Notes: a model not told the origin generated them from the letters alone. A stretch of 41,628 bases of DNA from Leptospira sp. (GCA_009991425.1 JAACWH010000049.1:1-41628), one strand, 5' to 3'; positions 17,562 to 26,417 are shown, numbered from the stretch's first letter. Translations and numbers: made by a program.

Positions 17562-19550
17562 ATGATAAAAAGATTTCGCTATTTTTTTTCTTATTCAATC
17601 GTATTTCTAATTGTACTGACATTATTTAGAATTCTTTTTATAATTAAATATTCCTACAGAATGGAAGCATATGAACCCAGTTTAATTCTACGAGCAATTC
17701 TCATCGGCTTTCAATTCGATTTAGCAACATTGGCGATGATAATTGGAGTCTTTTGGTTATTATCATCACTGCATATTCTAAATCGCTACCGCATTTATGT
17801 TATCATTTGGTCCTATCTTCCCATTCTACTCTTTGCTTGGATCGTTGCGCATTTATTAAGCGATTTAATTTATTTCGAAAATGCGAATAAACATATTGGA
17901 TATGAGGGATTCGTATTTTTTGGAAAAGATTTGATAACCATCATTGCTTCCTTTGCTAAGAATGATCCTTTGACTTTTTCCTTGAGTTTGGTCGGAATCG
18001 TATTTTATATCTTATTTTCCTTTAAGTTTTATAGGAAATACTTTCACTTTGATTTTCTTCCTGAAAAATTTTGGATCACTTTAAGAAACATAATAATCGT
18101 TATAGTATTTTCTGCCATTCTTATTCGGGGAGGCATTCAAGACAGTCCACTTCGTGCTTCACACTCTATCATCTCCGAAGATAATTTTATCAATAATATT
18201 GCCTTGAATGGAATTTTTACATCTATCATGGATATAAAGAGCCAAAAGATTCCAGACATTCTGAAAATGGATGAGTCACAGGCAATCGAACTTGTTCGAT
18301 CTGAACTCAACTATGAAGGATCAGAATGGATCAACAATTCAGAGTTTCCTTTACTTCGCAAAACTATTCCCAATAAGAATCGAAAACTTTTACTCAATAA
18401 AAATATTCCTGCATCTCCGAATATCGTCATTATTCTCATGGAAAGTTGGACAGGGAAACTCACAGCTGCAAGTGGCAATGGATATGTCAATGGCATTGAA
18501 GTAACTCCTTATTTCAATGCCTTAAGTAAGAAAGGTCATTCGTTTAGTAAATTTTTTGCAACAGGAGGCAGAACAACAAACGGAATGCTCTCTATCCTCA
18601 CTGGAATACCAGACAGACCAGGACTAACGGCTGTTCGGACACCACAGATTCTTTCCAACTTTTCTGGTATTGGAAATATTTTAAAAACTATCGACTACCA
18701 AACAATTTTTGTAAAAGGAGCAGACCTTAGTTTTGATAATGTAAAATTAATTATGCCTAGATGGGGCTATGACATTGTGTATGGTAAAGAATATATTGAA
18801 TCAACCAAAGAATTTCCTTTGGGTGCCTGGGGCTATGATGATGAGCATTTATTAAAGGTGCTTGAAAATGAAATAGAGAAATCTAATCCCAATTTGCCTT
18901 TCCTTGCAACCTCCTTAACTATGACTACGCATTATCCCTATAAGGTGCCCGACAAAAAATTTGAAATCTTTACTGAGGATACCCAAGACTATGATTACCT
19001 AAATACCATGCATTATGCAGATTGGGCAATTCACAATTTTATAGAATCTATGAAAAAATCTCCTAGGTTTAAGAATACTATTTTCATTTTCGTGGGAGAC
19101 CACACTCACCATAGATTTCTAAATTACTACGAAGATAGAAATGTCCCTCTTTTAATCTATGCTCCAGGAATTATCCAAGCTAAACAAGACGACCGTATAA
19201 CTAGCCAATTGGATATCATACCTACTATTTTGGGACTAATCAATAAGGAAGCGTATTTTTCAGCAATGGGTAGAGACCTATTAGATCCTACTGCAAAAGT
19301 GAACAGTGCATATTTTGCTTATGGATCTAGTTTTGGTTGGATTGAGAACAATCTTTTCTATTTCCAGTATTCTGACGGACCACAGGATTTAAGATTAACT
19401 GTAAATCCACCGCATATAGATTTTAAAGAATGTGAAACCAATCCAATTCCCTGCCAGTCAGCGAACTTCAAAGCAAAAGCATTCTATAATTTGAGTATGG
19501 ATTTAATGAACCAAAATCGGATCTTTCCTGCGAATATAGAAAAGAAATAA
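17562..19550 (+). CDS. LTA synthase family membrane phosphotransferase (alkaline phosphatase superfamily)
   Basis: A 662-residue protein with five hydrophobic segments (about 8-200) and an extracytoplasmic sulfatase-fold domain (about 280-620). Metal and catalytic residues are visible: Glu294 region in LMESW, the nucleophile Thr338 in GGRTTNGM, and GDHTHH near residue 512. This layout is shared by LTA synthases, OpgB-type phosphoglycerol transferases and related enzymes. In an LPS-bearing diderm with no teichoic acid expected, it more probably adds phosphoglycerol or a similar group to a periplasmic or surface glycan or lipid. The donor is unknown. A strong hairpin at 19563-19597 follows the stop. 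Confidence 0.85.
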   Translation: MIKRFRYFFSYSIVFLIVLTLFRILFIIKYSYRMEAYEPSLILRAILIGFQFDLATLAMIIGVFWLLSSLHILNRYRIYVIIWSYLPILLFAWIVAHLLSDLIYFENANKHIGYEGFVFFGKDLITIIASFAKNDPLTFSLSLVGIVFYILFSFKFYRKYFHFDFLPEKFWITLRNIIIVIVFSAILIRGGIQDSPLRASHSIISEDNFINNIALNGIFTSIMDIKSQKIPDILKMDESQAIELVRSELNYEGSEWINNSEFPLLRKTIPNKNRKLLLNKNIPASPNIVIILMESWTGKLTAASGNGYVNGIEVTPYFNALSKKGHSFSKFFATGGRTTNGMLSILTGIPDRPGLTAVRTPQILSNFSGIGNILKTIDYQTIFVKGADLSFDNVKLIMPRWGYDIVYGKEYIESTKEFPLGAWGYDDEHLLKVLENEIEKSNPNLPFLATSLTMTTHYPYKVPDKKFEIFTEDTQDYDYLNTMHYADWAIHNFIESMKKSPRFKNTIFIFVGDHTHHRFLNYYEDRNVPLLIYAPGIIQAKQDDRITSQLDIIPTILGLINKEAYFSAMGRDLLDPTAKVNSAYFAYGSSFGWIENNLFYFQYSDGPQDLRLTVNPPHIDFKECETNPIPCQSANFKAKAFYNLSMDLMNQNRIFPANIEKK

Positions 19551-19562
19551 AAAAAATAAAAA

Positions 19563-19597
19563 AGCTTTCAAAGGGAAAATTATTCCATTTGAAAGCT
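19563..19597. terminator. Strong hairpin terminator between convergent genes
   Basis: A perfect 10-bp stem AGCTTTCAAA / TTTGAAAGCT (19563-19572 and 19588-19597) encloses a loop with further GGAA/TTCC pairing. On the minus strand the stem is followed by a nearly unbroken T run (plus-strand A-rich 19547-19562), so it is a good intrinsic terminator for the DoxX gene. On the plus strand only a weak T stretch follows, so termination of the LTA-synthase-like gene is likely less efficient. Confidence 0.75.
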
Positions 19598-19634
19598 CAA
19601 TCTTAAATTTAAATTATAAAAATTTATAAATCTT

Positions 19635-20006
19635 TTATTTCTTTAACATCCCTGTGTATGCTCCACGATTAACATAACCAAGGTAAGCATTTAAAATTAC
19701 TAAAGCGATACCAACAGGCAAGCCTTGTGGTTCCAAAAAAGCATGAAAAAGAAATATATTCAAGGAAATGGGAGCAATGATTACTAAAGCAAGTGGCACG
19801 TAAAGATTGGCCAGCAATAAAACTCCAATTATAATTTCGGTGATCTTTATGAGGTTCATTAAATAACCAGAATTGACTAGGCTCATAATAAAATCGAGAG
19901 GTGCGCCTTTTAAACCTGGATCAATGAAGTGAAGAAATCCGTTCAGACCAAAAACTAAAAAAATTAATCCCATTAAATATCTTGCGATGAGTGGTAATTT
20001 TGACAT
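19635..20006 (-). CDS. DoxX family membrane protein
   Basis: A 123-residue protein with four hydrophobic segments, the usual length and topology of the DoxX family. The start region RYLMGLIFLVFGLNGFLHF with a following P is typical of the family. A good ribosome binding site AGGAG lies 8 bases before the ATG. DoxX proteins are linked to thiol/redox stress and detoxification, often under a MarR or similar repressor. A MarR gene lies upstream on the same strand, and the 131-base gap between them holds two TTAC/GTAA dyads that could be its operators. No catalytic site is recognised. Confidence 0.85.
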   Translation of the reverse strand: MSKLPLIARYLMGLIFLVFGLNGFLHFIDPGLKGAPLDFIMSLVNSGYLMNLIKITEIIIGVLLLANLYVPLALVIIAPISLNIFLFHAFLEPQGLPVGIALVILNAYLGYVNRGAYTGMLKK

Positions 20007-20023
20007 TGTTAAACTCCTAATAT

Positions 20024-20052
20024 TTACATAGTAATAGAATTTACAGGTAAAT
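20024..20052. promoter_or_regulatory. Two TTAC-GTAA dyads in the DoxX leader, candidate operators
   Basis: TTAC-ATA-GTAA (20024-20034) and ATTTAC-AG-GTAAAT (20039-20052) are inverted repeats with perfect arms whose centres lie 16-17 bases apart. They occupy the stretch just upstream of the DoxX ribosome binding site. Palindromes of this kind are typical of winged-helix dimer repressors, and the adjacent MarR protein is the obvious candidate. Binding is inferred. Confidence 0.4.
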
Positions 20053-20137
20053 CAACAATAAATAATTTAATATTAATCTATTTTTTCGAATTTTTTATAG
20101 ATACATTTTTAAATCAAACATCATATTCTTTAGTTTT

Positions 20138-20596
20138 TTAATAGCAGGCTGAGGATTGTAGGCCTATTTTTTTGCAAATCTTCTGGAGCTGGTCTAATTC
20201 TTCTTTGCTTAGAATAGATAACTCTTTGGTTATAGATTTTACATGAACAGGCATGAATTCAGAAATTAATTTATTTCCTTCATCAGTAAGAACAATAGAA
20301 ATATAGCGTCTATCATCAGTGCTTCGGATTCTTTTTACTAAATTTCTTTTCTCCAAATTATCGATGACAAGTGTAATATTGCCAGTAGATTTTAGAATCT
20401 TGACACCAAGTTCTTTTTGGCACATGGAACCAAGATGGTAGAGAGCTTCAAGGACACCTAACTGAGATTCGGTTAACCCTTGTTCTTGTAAACTTGGATA
20501 CAAACGTGAAGAAATAGATTCTGAAGCTCGCTTTAATTTTATAAATGCATCTAAAGATTGAACTTCTCTAGAACTTCCTTTGTATCTTGTACCCAT
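20138..20596 (-). CDS. MarR family transcriptional regulator
   Basis: A 152-residue protein with a winged helix-turn-helix. The order is a helical dimerisation segment (about 13-40), the HTH (about 43-95: LTESQLGVLEALYHLG, then LGVKILKSTGNITLVIDNLEKRNLV), the wing with the diagnostic DDRR (residues 97-100, RSTDDRRYISIVLTDEG), and C-terminal helices. It is a typical ligand- or oxidant-responsive repressor. The only Cys residues are in the middle helix (CQKELG), near the C-terminus (ICKK) and at the penultimate position (SSACY), so thiol sensing is possible. Downstream is a DoxX gene. A 22-base palindrome directly before its own start suggests autoregulation. Confidence 0.9.
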   Translation of the reverse strand: MGTRYKGSSREVQSLDAFIKLKRASESISSRLYPSLQEQGLTESQLGVLEALYHLGSMCQKELGVKILKSTGNITLVIDNLEKRNLVKRIRSTDDRRYISIVLTDEGNKLISEFMPVHVKSITKELSILSKEELDQLQKICKKIGLQSSACY

Positions 20597-20598
20597 AA

Positions 20599-20620
20599 AT
20601 TAGTTTAATCTTAAACCAAT
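20599..20620. promoter_or_regulatory. Palindrome before the MarR gene, candidate autoregulatory operator
   Basis: A 22-base dyad with 10-base arms (ATTAGTTTAA, centre TC, TTAAACCAAT) has nine of ten arm positions paired. It ends 3 bases before the MarR start codon, where a bound dimer would block transcription or initiation. It differs in sequence from the two dyads before DoxX. Confidence 0.45.
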
Positions 20621-20688
20621 ATTGATGGCAAGCAAATTTATTTTAAATTCTTTCTTTACATTTCTATTTATTCCCTCAAACTCAGGAA

Positions 20689-21366
20689 ATGCCTAACGAA
20701 ATTAAAAACCTAATTATTTTTTTAATAGTATTTTCCAGTATTGCAATAGGAATATTATTTCTTCCGCTCGGACTTGCTACTGGCAAACGTATGGCTATCT
20801 TAGTTGGCTTATTTCTCTTGTCTATGGTCTACCTCATCGAAATTCGTAAAGCAATTGGGGGAAGAGAATTATTCTATTTCAGCTTACTGACTAGTATCTT
20901 CCAAGTTTTTCCTGATTGGTTCCTATCAAAAGTATTAGGAGTCTTGGTTTTTCCAGAAGATGGTTTTCCTAAAATTGGGACAGTTTCAATGTATATGGCA
21001 GGGCTTTGGACAATTCCACTTTTTCTATCCGCGAAGTTCTCTAGAATACTTGCCGCACAAGCTGTACTGCGAAGAAATTTCGTCCATTTTACTACAGGAA
21101 TCATAGCCTTAATTATCTTCTGGATTTCAGAAGAAACAATGCATTTAATACCTGTTTGGTATGCGAAAAATGTTCATACGATTAGCCATTCGGCTATCTA
21201 TGTTCTACCCGCTGAATTTTTGCTAGGTTCCTTTTTTAGTTTTATCTATTCACATTCAAAGGATGCACTATTTATAAATCGAATTCTAATGGCTGCCTCA
21301 GTTTCAATATTCTATACGGGAGCCTTGGCTCTTAGCTATTTATTGATAGAAAATTATATTTATTGA
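20689..21366 (+). CDS. Polytopic membrane protein of unknown function
   Basis: This 225-residue protein has about seven hydrophobic segments and few charged residues. Conserved-looking polar points are FPDWF (about 75-79), SEETMHLIP (about 153-161) and the His in HTISHSAIY (about 168-176). I do not recognise the family with certainty. The gene begins with a GGAA element very close to the ATG, is divergent from the MarR gene (92-base gap) and precedes the MltG gene by about 97 bases. Nothing in the context gives its role. Confidence 0.65.
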   Translation: MPNEIKNLIIFLIVFSSIAIGILFLPLGLATGKRMAILVGLFLLSMVYLIEIRKAIGGRELFYFSLLTSIFQVFPDWFLSKVLGVLVFPEDGFPKIGTVSMYMAGLWTIPLFLSAKFSRILAAQAVLRRNFVHFTTGIIALIIFWISEETMHLIPVWYAKNVHTISHSAIYVLPAEFLLGSFFSFIYSHSKDALFINRILMAASVSIFYTGALALSYLLIENYIY

Positions 21367-21463
21367 ATAATTCAAAATTAAATTTATTAACCTCTCCTTC
21401 TAGGCAAATAATTTGATTTAATTTTTTCTTTACATAGGATATGGCTTTCATACCATTTTAATC

Positions 21464-22486
21464 GTGAAGCTTTTCAAATCTCGCTTAGTCATATATTCCC
21501 TACTCGCCCTAGTAATCTTGCTATTGATTGCCTTTTCCGGGCTTGCCTTTATCGATGAAACCAAAGGCGGCGCAGTTGGAGACGGACAGAATAAATTCGA
21601 CCTGATTATAGATCCAGGAACTCCTCCTTCTAAGGTTGTCAAAGAGTTAAGTCAAAATGGAATGATTAAATCTTCAGTTTATTTCAATTATTTGATTCGA
21701 TTTACTGGTTCTGCTTCCAAAATAAAAACTGGGGTTTATGAAATCAATGATGGTATGAATTCTAGAAAGATTCTCCAAGTTATTGTCGATGGTAAAGTTA
21801 AATTAGTTCATTTTACAATTCCAGAAGGATATAACAATCGTCAGATTGGAGATTTACTTACCAAGAAAAAATTAGCGAGTTCTAGACAGGAATTTCTTCT
21901 AGCTACCCAAGATAAGAAGCTTATTGAAAAATATAAAATCCCCGCCAATGACTTAGAAGGTTATCTATTTCCAGAAACTTATTCTGTTCCCATTAATTAT
22001 CCATTGAATAGAATTACAGAGATGATGCTGAAACGATTTTATGTTAAGCTAAATAAAATTGAAGGAGCTGATAAACTTTCAGCCAAAGAATTACATTATA
22101 AAGTAGTTTTAGCTTCTGTAGTAGAAAGGGAAGCTGTTAAGCCTGATGAAAGACCACTTATGGCAGGTGTTTTCGAAACTAGAATTGAAAAGAATATGCC
22201 CCTGGAAAGTTGTGCAACCATTCAATATCTTTTTGACAAACCAAAGAAAAGACTTTTCGAAAGAGACTTAAAAATTGAAAGCCCTTACAATACTTATATC
22301 CATGAAGGCTGGCCTCCTGGCCCAATTTCAAATCCAGGACTCCCTGCCTTAGAAGCTGCCTTCAAGCCTACAAAGTCCAATAAGCTTTTCTTTTTATTAA
22401 AACCTGATGGCTCACATTATTTTTCAGAAACCTTTAAAGAGCACTTAGAAGCTAAGAAGAAGTATATTGATGTGCTTTATAAATAG
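21464..22486 (+). CDS. mltG: Endolytic peptidoglycan transglycosylase MltG (YceG-like)
   Basis: A 340-residue single-pass inner-membrane enzyme that cuts nascent glycan strands and ends their elongation. It has an N-terminal anchor (about 5-27), a LysM-like region (about 40-110) and the YceG catalytic domain. The catalytic Glu is residue 221 in ASVVEREA; the downstream GWPPGPISNPG and HYFSETFKEH stretches are diagnostic. The start is a GTG at 21464; the ATG 23 bases upstream is out of frame and runs into a stop. A small helical protein gene follows after 9 bases. Together with the class A PBP at 32118 it belongs to wall synthesis. Confidence 0.93.
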   Translation: MKLFKSRLVIYSLLALVILLLIAFSGLAFIDETKGGAVGDGQNKFDLIIDPGTPPSKVVKELSQNGMIKSSVYFNYLIRFTGSASKIKTGVYEINDGMNSRKILQVIVDGKVKLVHFTIPEGYNNRQIGDLLTKKKLASSRQEFLLATQDKKLIEKYKIPANDLEGYLFPETYSVPINYPLNRITEMMLKRFYVKLNKIEGADKLSAKELHYKVVLASVVEREAVKPDERPLMAGVFETRIEKNMPLESCATIQYLFDKPKKRLFERDLKIESPYNTYIHEGWPPGPISNPGLPALEAAFKPTKSNKLFFLLKPDGSHYFSETFKEHLEAKKKYIDVLYK

Positions 22487-22495
22487 CAATTCGTA

Positions 22496-22750
22496 ATGAA
22501 TGAAGATATAATTAACTTAAATGTTACGATAGGTGGAATTTCTAAAGAACTTTTAGATGTCCAAAAAGCATTAGAAGACTATCGTAAGAACCAAGATAAG
22601 ATTGATGAAAAAGGTATGGACTTCATAGAAAAGGCTGAGCTTGTAATAGATAAAGCGGAGCGAGGTGAACTTCAACTGAGCGATGACCAGAAAAGAAGAA
22701 TCAAAAGTAATTTAGTTAAGATATTGACAAAGATGAAGGATCAGAAATAA
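22496..22750 (+). CDS. Small helical protein encoded after MltG
   Basis: An 84-residue, highly charged protein with no signal peptide. It is predicted helical throughout, with heptad-like spacing (ISKELLDVQKALEDY, then FIEKAELVIDKAERGEL). I do not recognise it. Its ATG lies 9 bases after the MltG stop, so it is probably co-transcribed. It might be a cytosolic partner of the wall machinery or an unrelated passenger. It superficially recalls small coiled-coil subunits such as XseB or ZapB, but lacks the signatures I would need. Confidence 0.7.
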   Translation: MNEDIINLNVTIGGISKELLDVQKALEDYRKNQDKIDEKGMDFIEKAELVIDKAERGELQLSDDQKRRIKSNLVKILTKMKDQK

Positions 22751-22767
22751 ATAATTTCTAATAAGCA

Positions 22768-24075
22768 TTAGAGCTTGTGTGTCTTATCTCTTAGGATTCT
22801 TTCCAATTCCATCTCTCTAGCGAATGCTGGAAATTTCTTGATTACATCTTGGAACTTTTTCTTTTCTAACGTAAACAATTCACAAAAGTCGTTGGTCTTT
22901 ATCGAAGCATTTCTTGGTTCATCCGAGAGAAGAGCCTGCTCACCAAAGAAAGAACCCTCACTTAAAGTTGCAAGCACTCCTCCATGGTCAGGAGATATTA
23001 CCTGAACATGACCTTTGTTGATGAAATATAAATTGTGCCCGATCTCACCTATTCTCATCACATAATCCCCAGGTAAATAGATAACTGGTTTCAAGGACAA
23101 TACAAGTTCGGTGAGAAGAGCATCGCTTGCATTTTTGAAAAATGGAATCTTTGCAATTAAATCCTTATTCAAATAAAGTTTTATATCTCTTACTAATGAT
23201 TTGGGAAGATCATTATAAAAATCTGATTCATCCGAACCTATTTTTCTTTCGAAAAGGTAATCATAATAATCTAAAATGCGATTTCTTAAATTTCTTGGCA
23301 GCCTACGATACTTTATAAAGGCATTTACTTTTTCCATACGTTTAACATGGGAGGCATGTACGATATCTAAATTGCTCATTAGATTTGCTATATTACCTAT
23401 TACATAACCATACACACCTACGCCTGTTAGCATAACTAGAATAGTAAAAATAGTTTGTTCGCTAGTAACAGGTACAATCTCACCATAACCTATGGTTGTT
23501 AAGGTCGTGACAGTCCAATACATAGATCTAAGGTATTGATGTGAAAATGAAATTGAGTCTGACACTCCTCCTAGATGCAACCAACCTAAGGCAATCCAAT
23601 GAGCGAAAAGAGAAATCCAAAGTAAGAAAATCAATAAACGCATAATCCCAGGTTGAACGTTATAAATTCTAGCTCTTCGCATAAGGATAGTATTCATTTT
23701 AAATAACTTCAACAATCGACCTAAACGAATCAATCGAAGAATTTTCAAAAGTTGCCCATACATCCCTGTGTAATTTAAGAGCAACTCGAAAGGAACTCCT
23801 GAGATGAAATCTATGAAAAACCAAGTCTTTAAATACTTTCTAGCAACCAATTTAGGATTAGAAATTATAACTCCCCGATCAATATAAGAAGTTCTAAATT
23901 GAATTAGGATATCCAAACAGAAAAATACTGTTGTTAGGATATTCATTATTTTTAAAATTTTAGTTGGAGTATAATTTAATATATATCTAAGAGGATATTC
24001 AATCGCTATGTAAACAACAAGCAATAGAATGATACCATCCCACAATGCTCTAAGCTTACTCTTAGGGTGAATCAT
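22768..24075 (-). CDS. Cyclic-nucleotide-gated potassium channel (CNG/EAG-like)
   Basis: A 435-residue six-transmembrane channel. S1-S3 cover about 10-100, an S4-like helix with regularly spaced basic residues (LRLIRLGRLLKLFK, about 112-127) follows, and the pore carries the K+ filter TTIGYGE near 193-199. After S6 come a C-linker (about 235-305) and a cNMP-binding domain (about 310-425) with the phosphate-binding cassette FFGEQALLSDEPRNASI, including Glu and Arg that contact the cyclic nucleotide. It should open or close a K+ path on cAMP or cGMP binding. The adenylate cyclase at 231-1781 shows the cell makes cAMP. Stop codon lies 17 bases from that of the convergent small-protein gene. Confidence 0.93.
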   Translation of the reverse strand: MIHPKSKLRALWDGIILLLVVYIAIEYPLRYILNYTPTKILKIMNILTTVFFCLDILIQFRTSYIDRGVIISNPKLVARKYLKTWFFIDFISGVPFELLLNYTGMYGQLLKILRLIRLGRLLKLFKMNTILMRRARIYNVQPGIMRLLIFLLWISLFAHWIALGWLHLGGVSDSISFSHQYLRSMYWTVTTLTTIGYGEIVPVTSEQTIFTILVMLTGVGVYGYVIGNIANLMSNLDIVHASHVKRMEKVNAFIKYRRLPRNLRNRILDYYDYLFERKIGSDESDFYNDLPKSLVRDIKLYLNKDLIAKIPFFKNASDALLTELVLSLKPVIYLPGDYVMRIGEIGHNLYFINKGHVQVISPDHGGVLATLSEGSFFGEQALLSDEPRNASIKTNDFCELFTLEKKKFQDVIKKFPAFAREMELERILRDKTHKL

Positions 24076-24117
24076 TTATTTTAAAAAGTGAAATAAATTA
24101 TTAATCGCAGGATTGAT

Positions 24118-24468
24118 TTAATATTTTGCCATAGTAGGGTCAACCTGGTCTGAGTATGCTAGTGTTCCGCCAATAACATTTTTACAATTTGTATAACCAT
24201 ATTCCATAAGCAATCGAACAGCATTGCCAGAACGTCCACCAGATCTACAGTAAATTAATATTTCTTTACCACTGCTTTTAAGTGCATCTAATTCTGCAAC
24301 CCGTGCCTCTAGTTCAGTTACCGGTATTAATTTATCAGTACCTGGAATCAATGCGACATCTTGCTCATGAGGATTTCGAACATCCAACAAGAAGAAATCA
24401 TCCGAGCCTTTAGCGCGTTGATCAAGTCGTTGTTTGAGTGATGGAGTATCGATTTCTGGAATATTCAT
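24118..24468 (-). CDS. Cytosolic rhodanese-like domain protein
   Basis: A 116-residue single-domain rhodanese. Start is the ATG at 24468, which overlaps the stop of the upstream ABC-F gene as ATGA; longer readings would run far into that gene. The domain shows FLLDVRNPHEQ and the active-site loop CRSGGRS with Cys74. No signal peptide is visible, so it acts in the cytosol as a sulfurtransferase (GlpE/PspE-like). Coupling to an ABC-F translation factor is odd and could hint at tRNA or ribosome thiol chemistry, but may simply be a housekeeping operon. Confidence 0.88.
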   Translation of the reverse strand: MNIPEIDTPSLKQRLDQRAKGSDDFFLLDVRNPHEQDVALIPGTDKLIPVTELEARVAELDALKSSGKEILIYCRSGGRSGNAVRLLMEYGYTNCKNVIGGTLAYSDQVDPTMAKY

Positions 24469-26405
24469 GAGTTTACCTGTTCTTTCAAAGTTTCTAATTC
24501 TATGTGAACATTTTCCCATCTTCCAGTTAGAGAGGCAATCTCATTTTTTATCTCATTGTATGAATCTAATTCAGTTTGGTAGGATCTATTTTTATAAAAA
24601 TTGGGATCAGCTAAGAGATCCTCTTTATCTTTTTTGTTTTTTTCCAAAAGATCAATCTTCTTCTCAATTTCGGGAATTTCTTTCTCTAAAGATTTGATTT
24701 TATTTTTAACTTGGTTCTTTGCAGATTTTGTTTGAACACCAGCGTCTTTATTCTGAGAAGAAGCAAGTTTAGAAATTTCCGTATTCTCTTCTTCCTTATG
24801 ATATTTTAAATAATCCTCAAAAGAACAATTCAAATCGTGTAATGTTCCACCAGAAAGTTGAAATGTCTTATCACAGAGTCCTGATAAAAATTCTGGATCA
24901 TGACTTATAACTAAGACAGCACCTTTGTATTCGATTAAGGCACGTCTAAGGGCATCACGAACGACAATATCCAAGTGATTGGTAGGTTCATCTAACAGCA
25001 AGCAATTAGTTGGCTTATGAACGAGCATAGCGAGACGAAGGCGACTTTGTTCCCCACCTGATAAAGACTTTACTTGTTTAAAGACAGAGTCTCCACCAAA
25101 GGCAAAATGCCCTAATAAACTTCGTGCTTCCACATCGGATAAAAAAGGAAAGGATGCTATTACCGCTTGTAAAAGATTTTTCTCAGGGTCGAGATCTTCT
25201 GTATGTGTTTGAGAAAAATACCCAAGCTTTGTTCTAGGACCATACATAGTCTCGCCATGTGTAAATGAATGAATCTTAGCAACCGATCTTAGGAAGGTAG
25301 ATTTTCCTGCACCGTTAGGACCAACAAGCGCAACTTTTTCACCATTATTGAATTCCATATTTGCATTTGAAAAAATTAGCTCCGTCTTACCCTTGTATGT
25401 ATAGGATCCATCAATAATTCGAAAAGCAATTTTACTCGCTTCTTCGTATTTAAAAACATATTCGGGCTTTTGGTTCCAGAAAGAATCTTCTGGTCTTTCT
25501 AGTTTTTCCCTCTTCTCAAGTCGCTTAAGTACACTTTGTGCGGCTCTTGCTTTGGTAGCTTTTGCACGAAATCTTTCTACCCAATCTAATCTAGATTTTA
25601 AATAAGTTTCTTCTTTTACAAATTGCTTACTGAGTCTTTCATGGATTTCATTTTTTGCCTCAAAGAAATCCTCAAGAGATCCTTGGAATTCGAATACACC
25701 TTTGGAATTTATCTCTGTAATAGAATTGGTTGTCTTGTTGAGAAAATCTGGATCATGGGTAACCAAAACGAATGCAGCATTTTGATTGACCAAGTATTCC
25801 GCTAACCATTCTTTTGCGGAGTCATCCAAATGATTGGTAGGTTCATCAAGAAGTAATAAATTATGTTTATTTAACAAGGCTATGGCGAGTCCCAACCTAT
25901 GTTGGTAACCAGGAGAGAAAGAATTTACTTGCTTCTCCATAGACTCAACTGTAAATCCTAGACCCGTAAGAATTTTCTTAGCACGAACTTCTAAGTTATG
26001 AAGATCATGTTCATTGGCAAAATCTTCAACTTCACTTTGGTCGTTTAGTAATTTTTCAAATGCTTCCGAGCTGGGATCTGTTGAGTCCATAAGCTTATGT
26101 ATCTCATGAACACGGTTGCTATAATTTTTATAGAGTTTATTTTCTTCGAGGGCTGTTTCTAAAATTGTTTGTTCGGGGTCAAAATCAGGAATCTGTTGGA
26201 ATAAGGAAATAATTGTTCCCTTAGATTTAGAAATATTCCCAGCATCTGGTTTAGCCTTGCCAGTGGCGATTTGGAATAGGGTAGTTTTGCCGGAACCATT
26301 TGGTCCAACTAAAGCTGTCCTAGTCCCAGGTTTAACATGCCACTGGAAGCCATCGAACAAAATGTTCGATCCAAATCTATGATGAATATCTACAAATTGG
26401 ATCAA
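24465..26405 (-). CDS. ABC-F family ATPase (Uup/YdiF-like)
   Basis: This 646-residue protein has two ABC domains and no membrane segment. Domain 1 (about 1-250) has Walker A GPNGSGKTT, a degenerate signature SPGYQHR in place of LSGGQ, and Walker B LLLDEPTNHLD. A helical linker with many basic residues (about 255-320) is the PtIM region. Domain 2 (about 325-535) has GPNGAGKST, a canonical LSGGEQSRL and LLLDEPTNHLD. The C-terminal coiled coil (about 560-645) is of Uup type. ABC-F proteins bind the ribosomal E-site and ease stalled translation or antibiotic block. Downstream rhodanese overlaps by 4 bases; a 54-residue protein is encoded 12 bases upstream. Confidence 0.92.
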   Translation of the reverse strand: MIQFVDIHHRFGSNILFDGFQWHVKPGTRTALVGPNGSGKTTLFQIATGKAKPDAGNISKSKGTIISLFQQIPDFDPEQTILETALEENKLYKNYSNRVHEIHKLMDSTDPSSEAFEKLLNDQSEVEDFANEHDLHNLEVRAKKILTGLGFTVESMEKQVNSFSPGYQHRLGLAIALLNKHNLLLLDEPTNHLDDSAKEWLAEYLVNQNAAFVLVTHDPDFLNKTTNSITEINSKGVFEFQGSLEDFFEAKNEIHERLSKQFVKEETYLKSRLDWVERFRAKATKARAAQSVLKRLEKREKLERPEDSFWNQKPEYVFKYEEASKIAFRIIDGSYTYKGKTELIFSNANMEFNNGEKVALVGPNGAGKSTFLRSVAKIHSFTHGETMYGPRTKLGYFSQTHTEDLDPEKNLLQAVIASFPFLSDVEARSLLGHFAFGGDSVFKQVKSLSGGEQSRLRLAMLVHKPTNCLLLDEPTNHLDIVVRDALRRALIEYKGAVLVISHDPEFLSGLCDKTFQLSGGTLHDLNCSFEDYLKYHKEEENTEISKLASSQNKDAGVQTKSAKNQVKNKIKSLEKEIPEIEKKIDLLEKNKKDKEDLLADPNFYKNRSYQTELDSYNEIKNEIASLTGRWENVHIELETLKEQVNS

Positions 26406-26417
26406 ACTACTTGAGTT

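Noticed and set aside
24434..24697. Plus-strand ORF over the ABC-F/rhodanese junction
   Set aside because: It is antisense to two recognised genes; no family signal.
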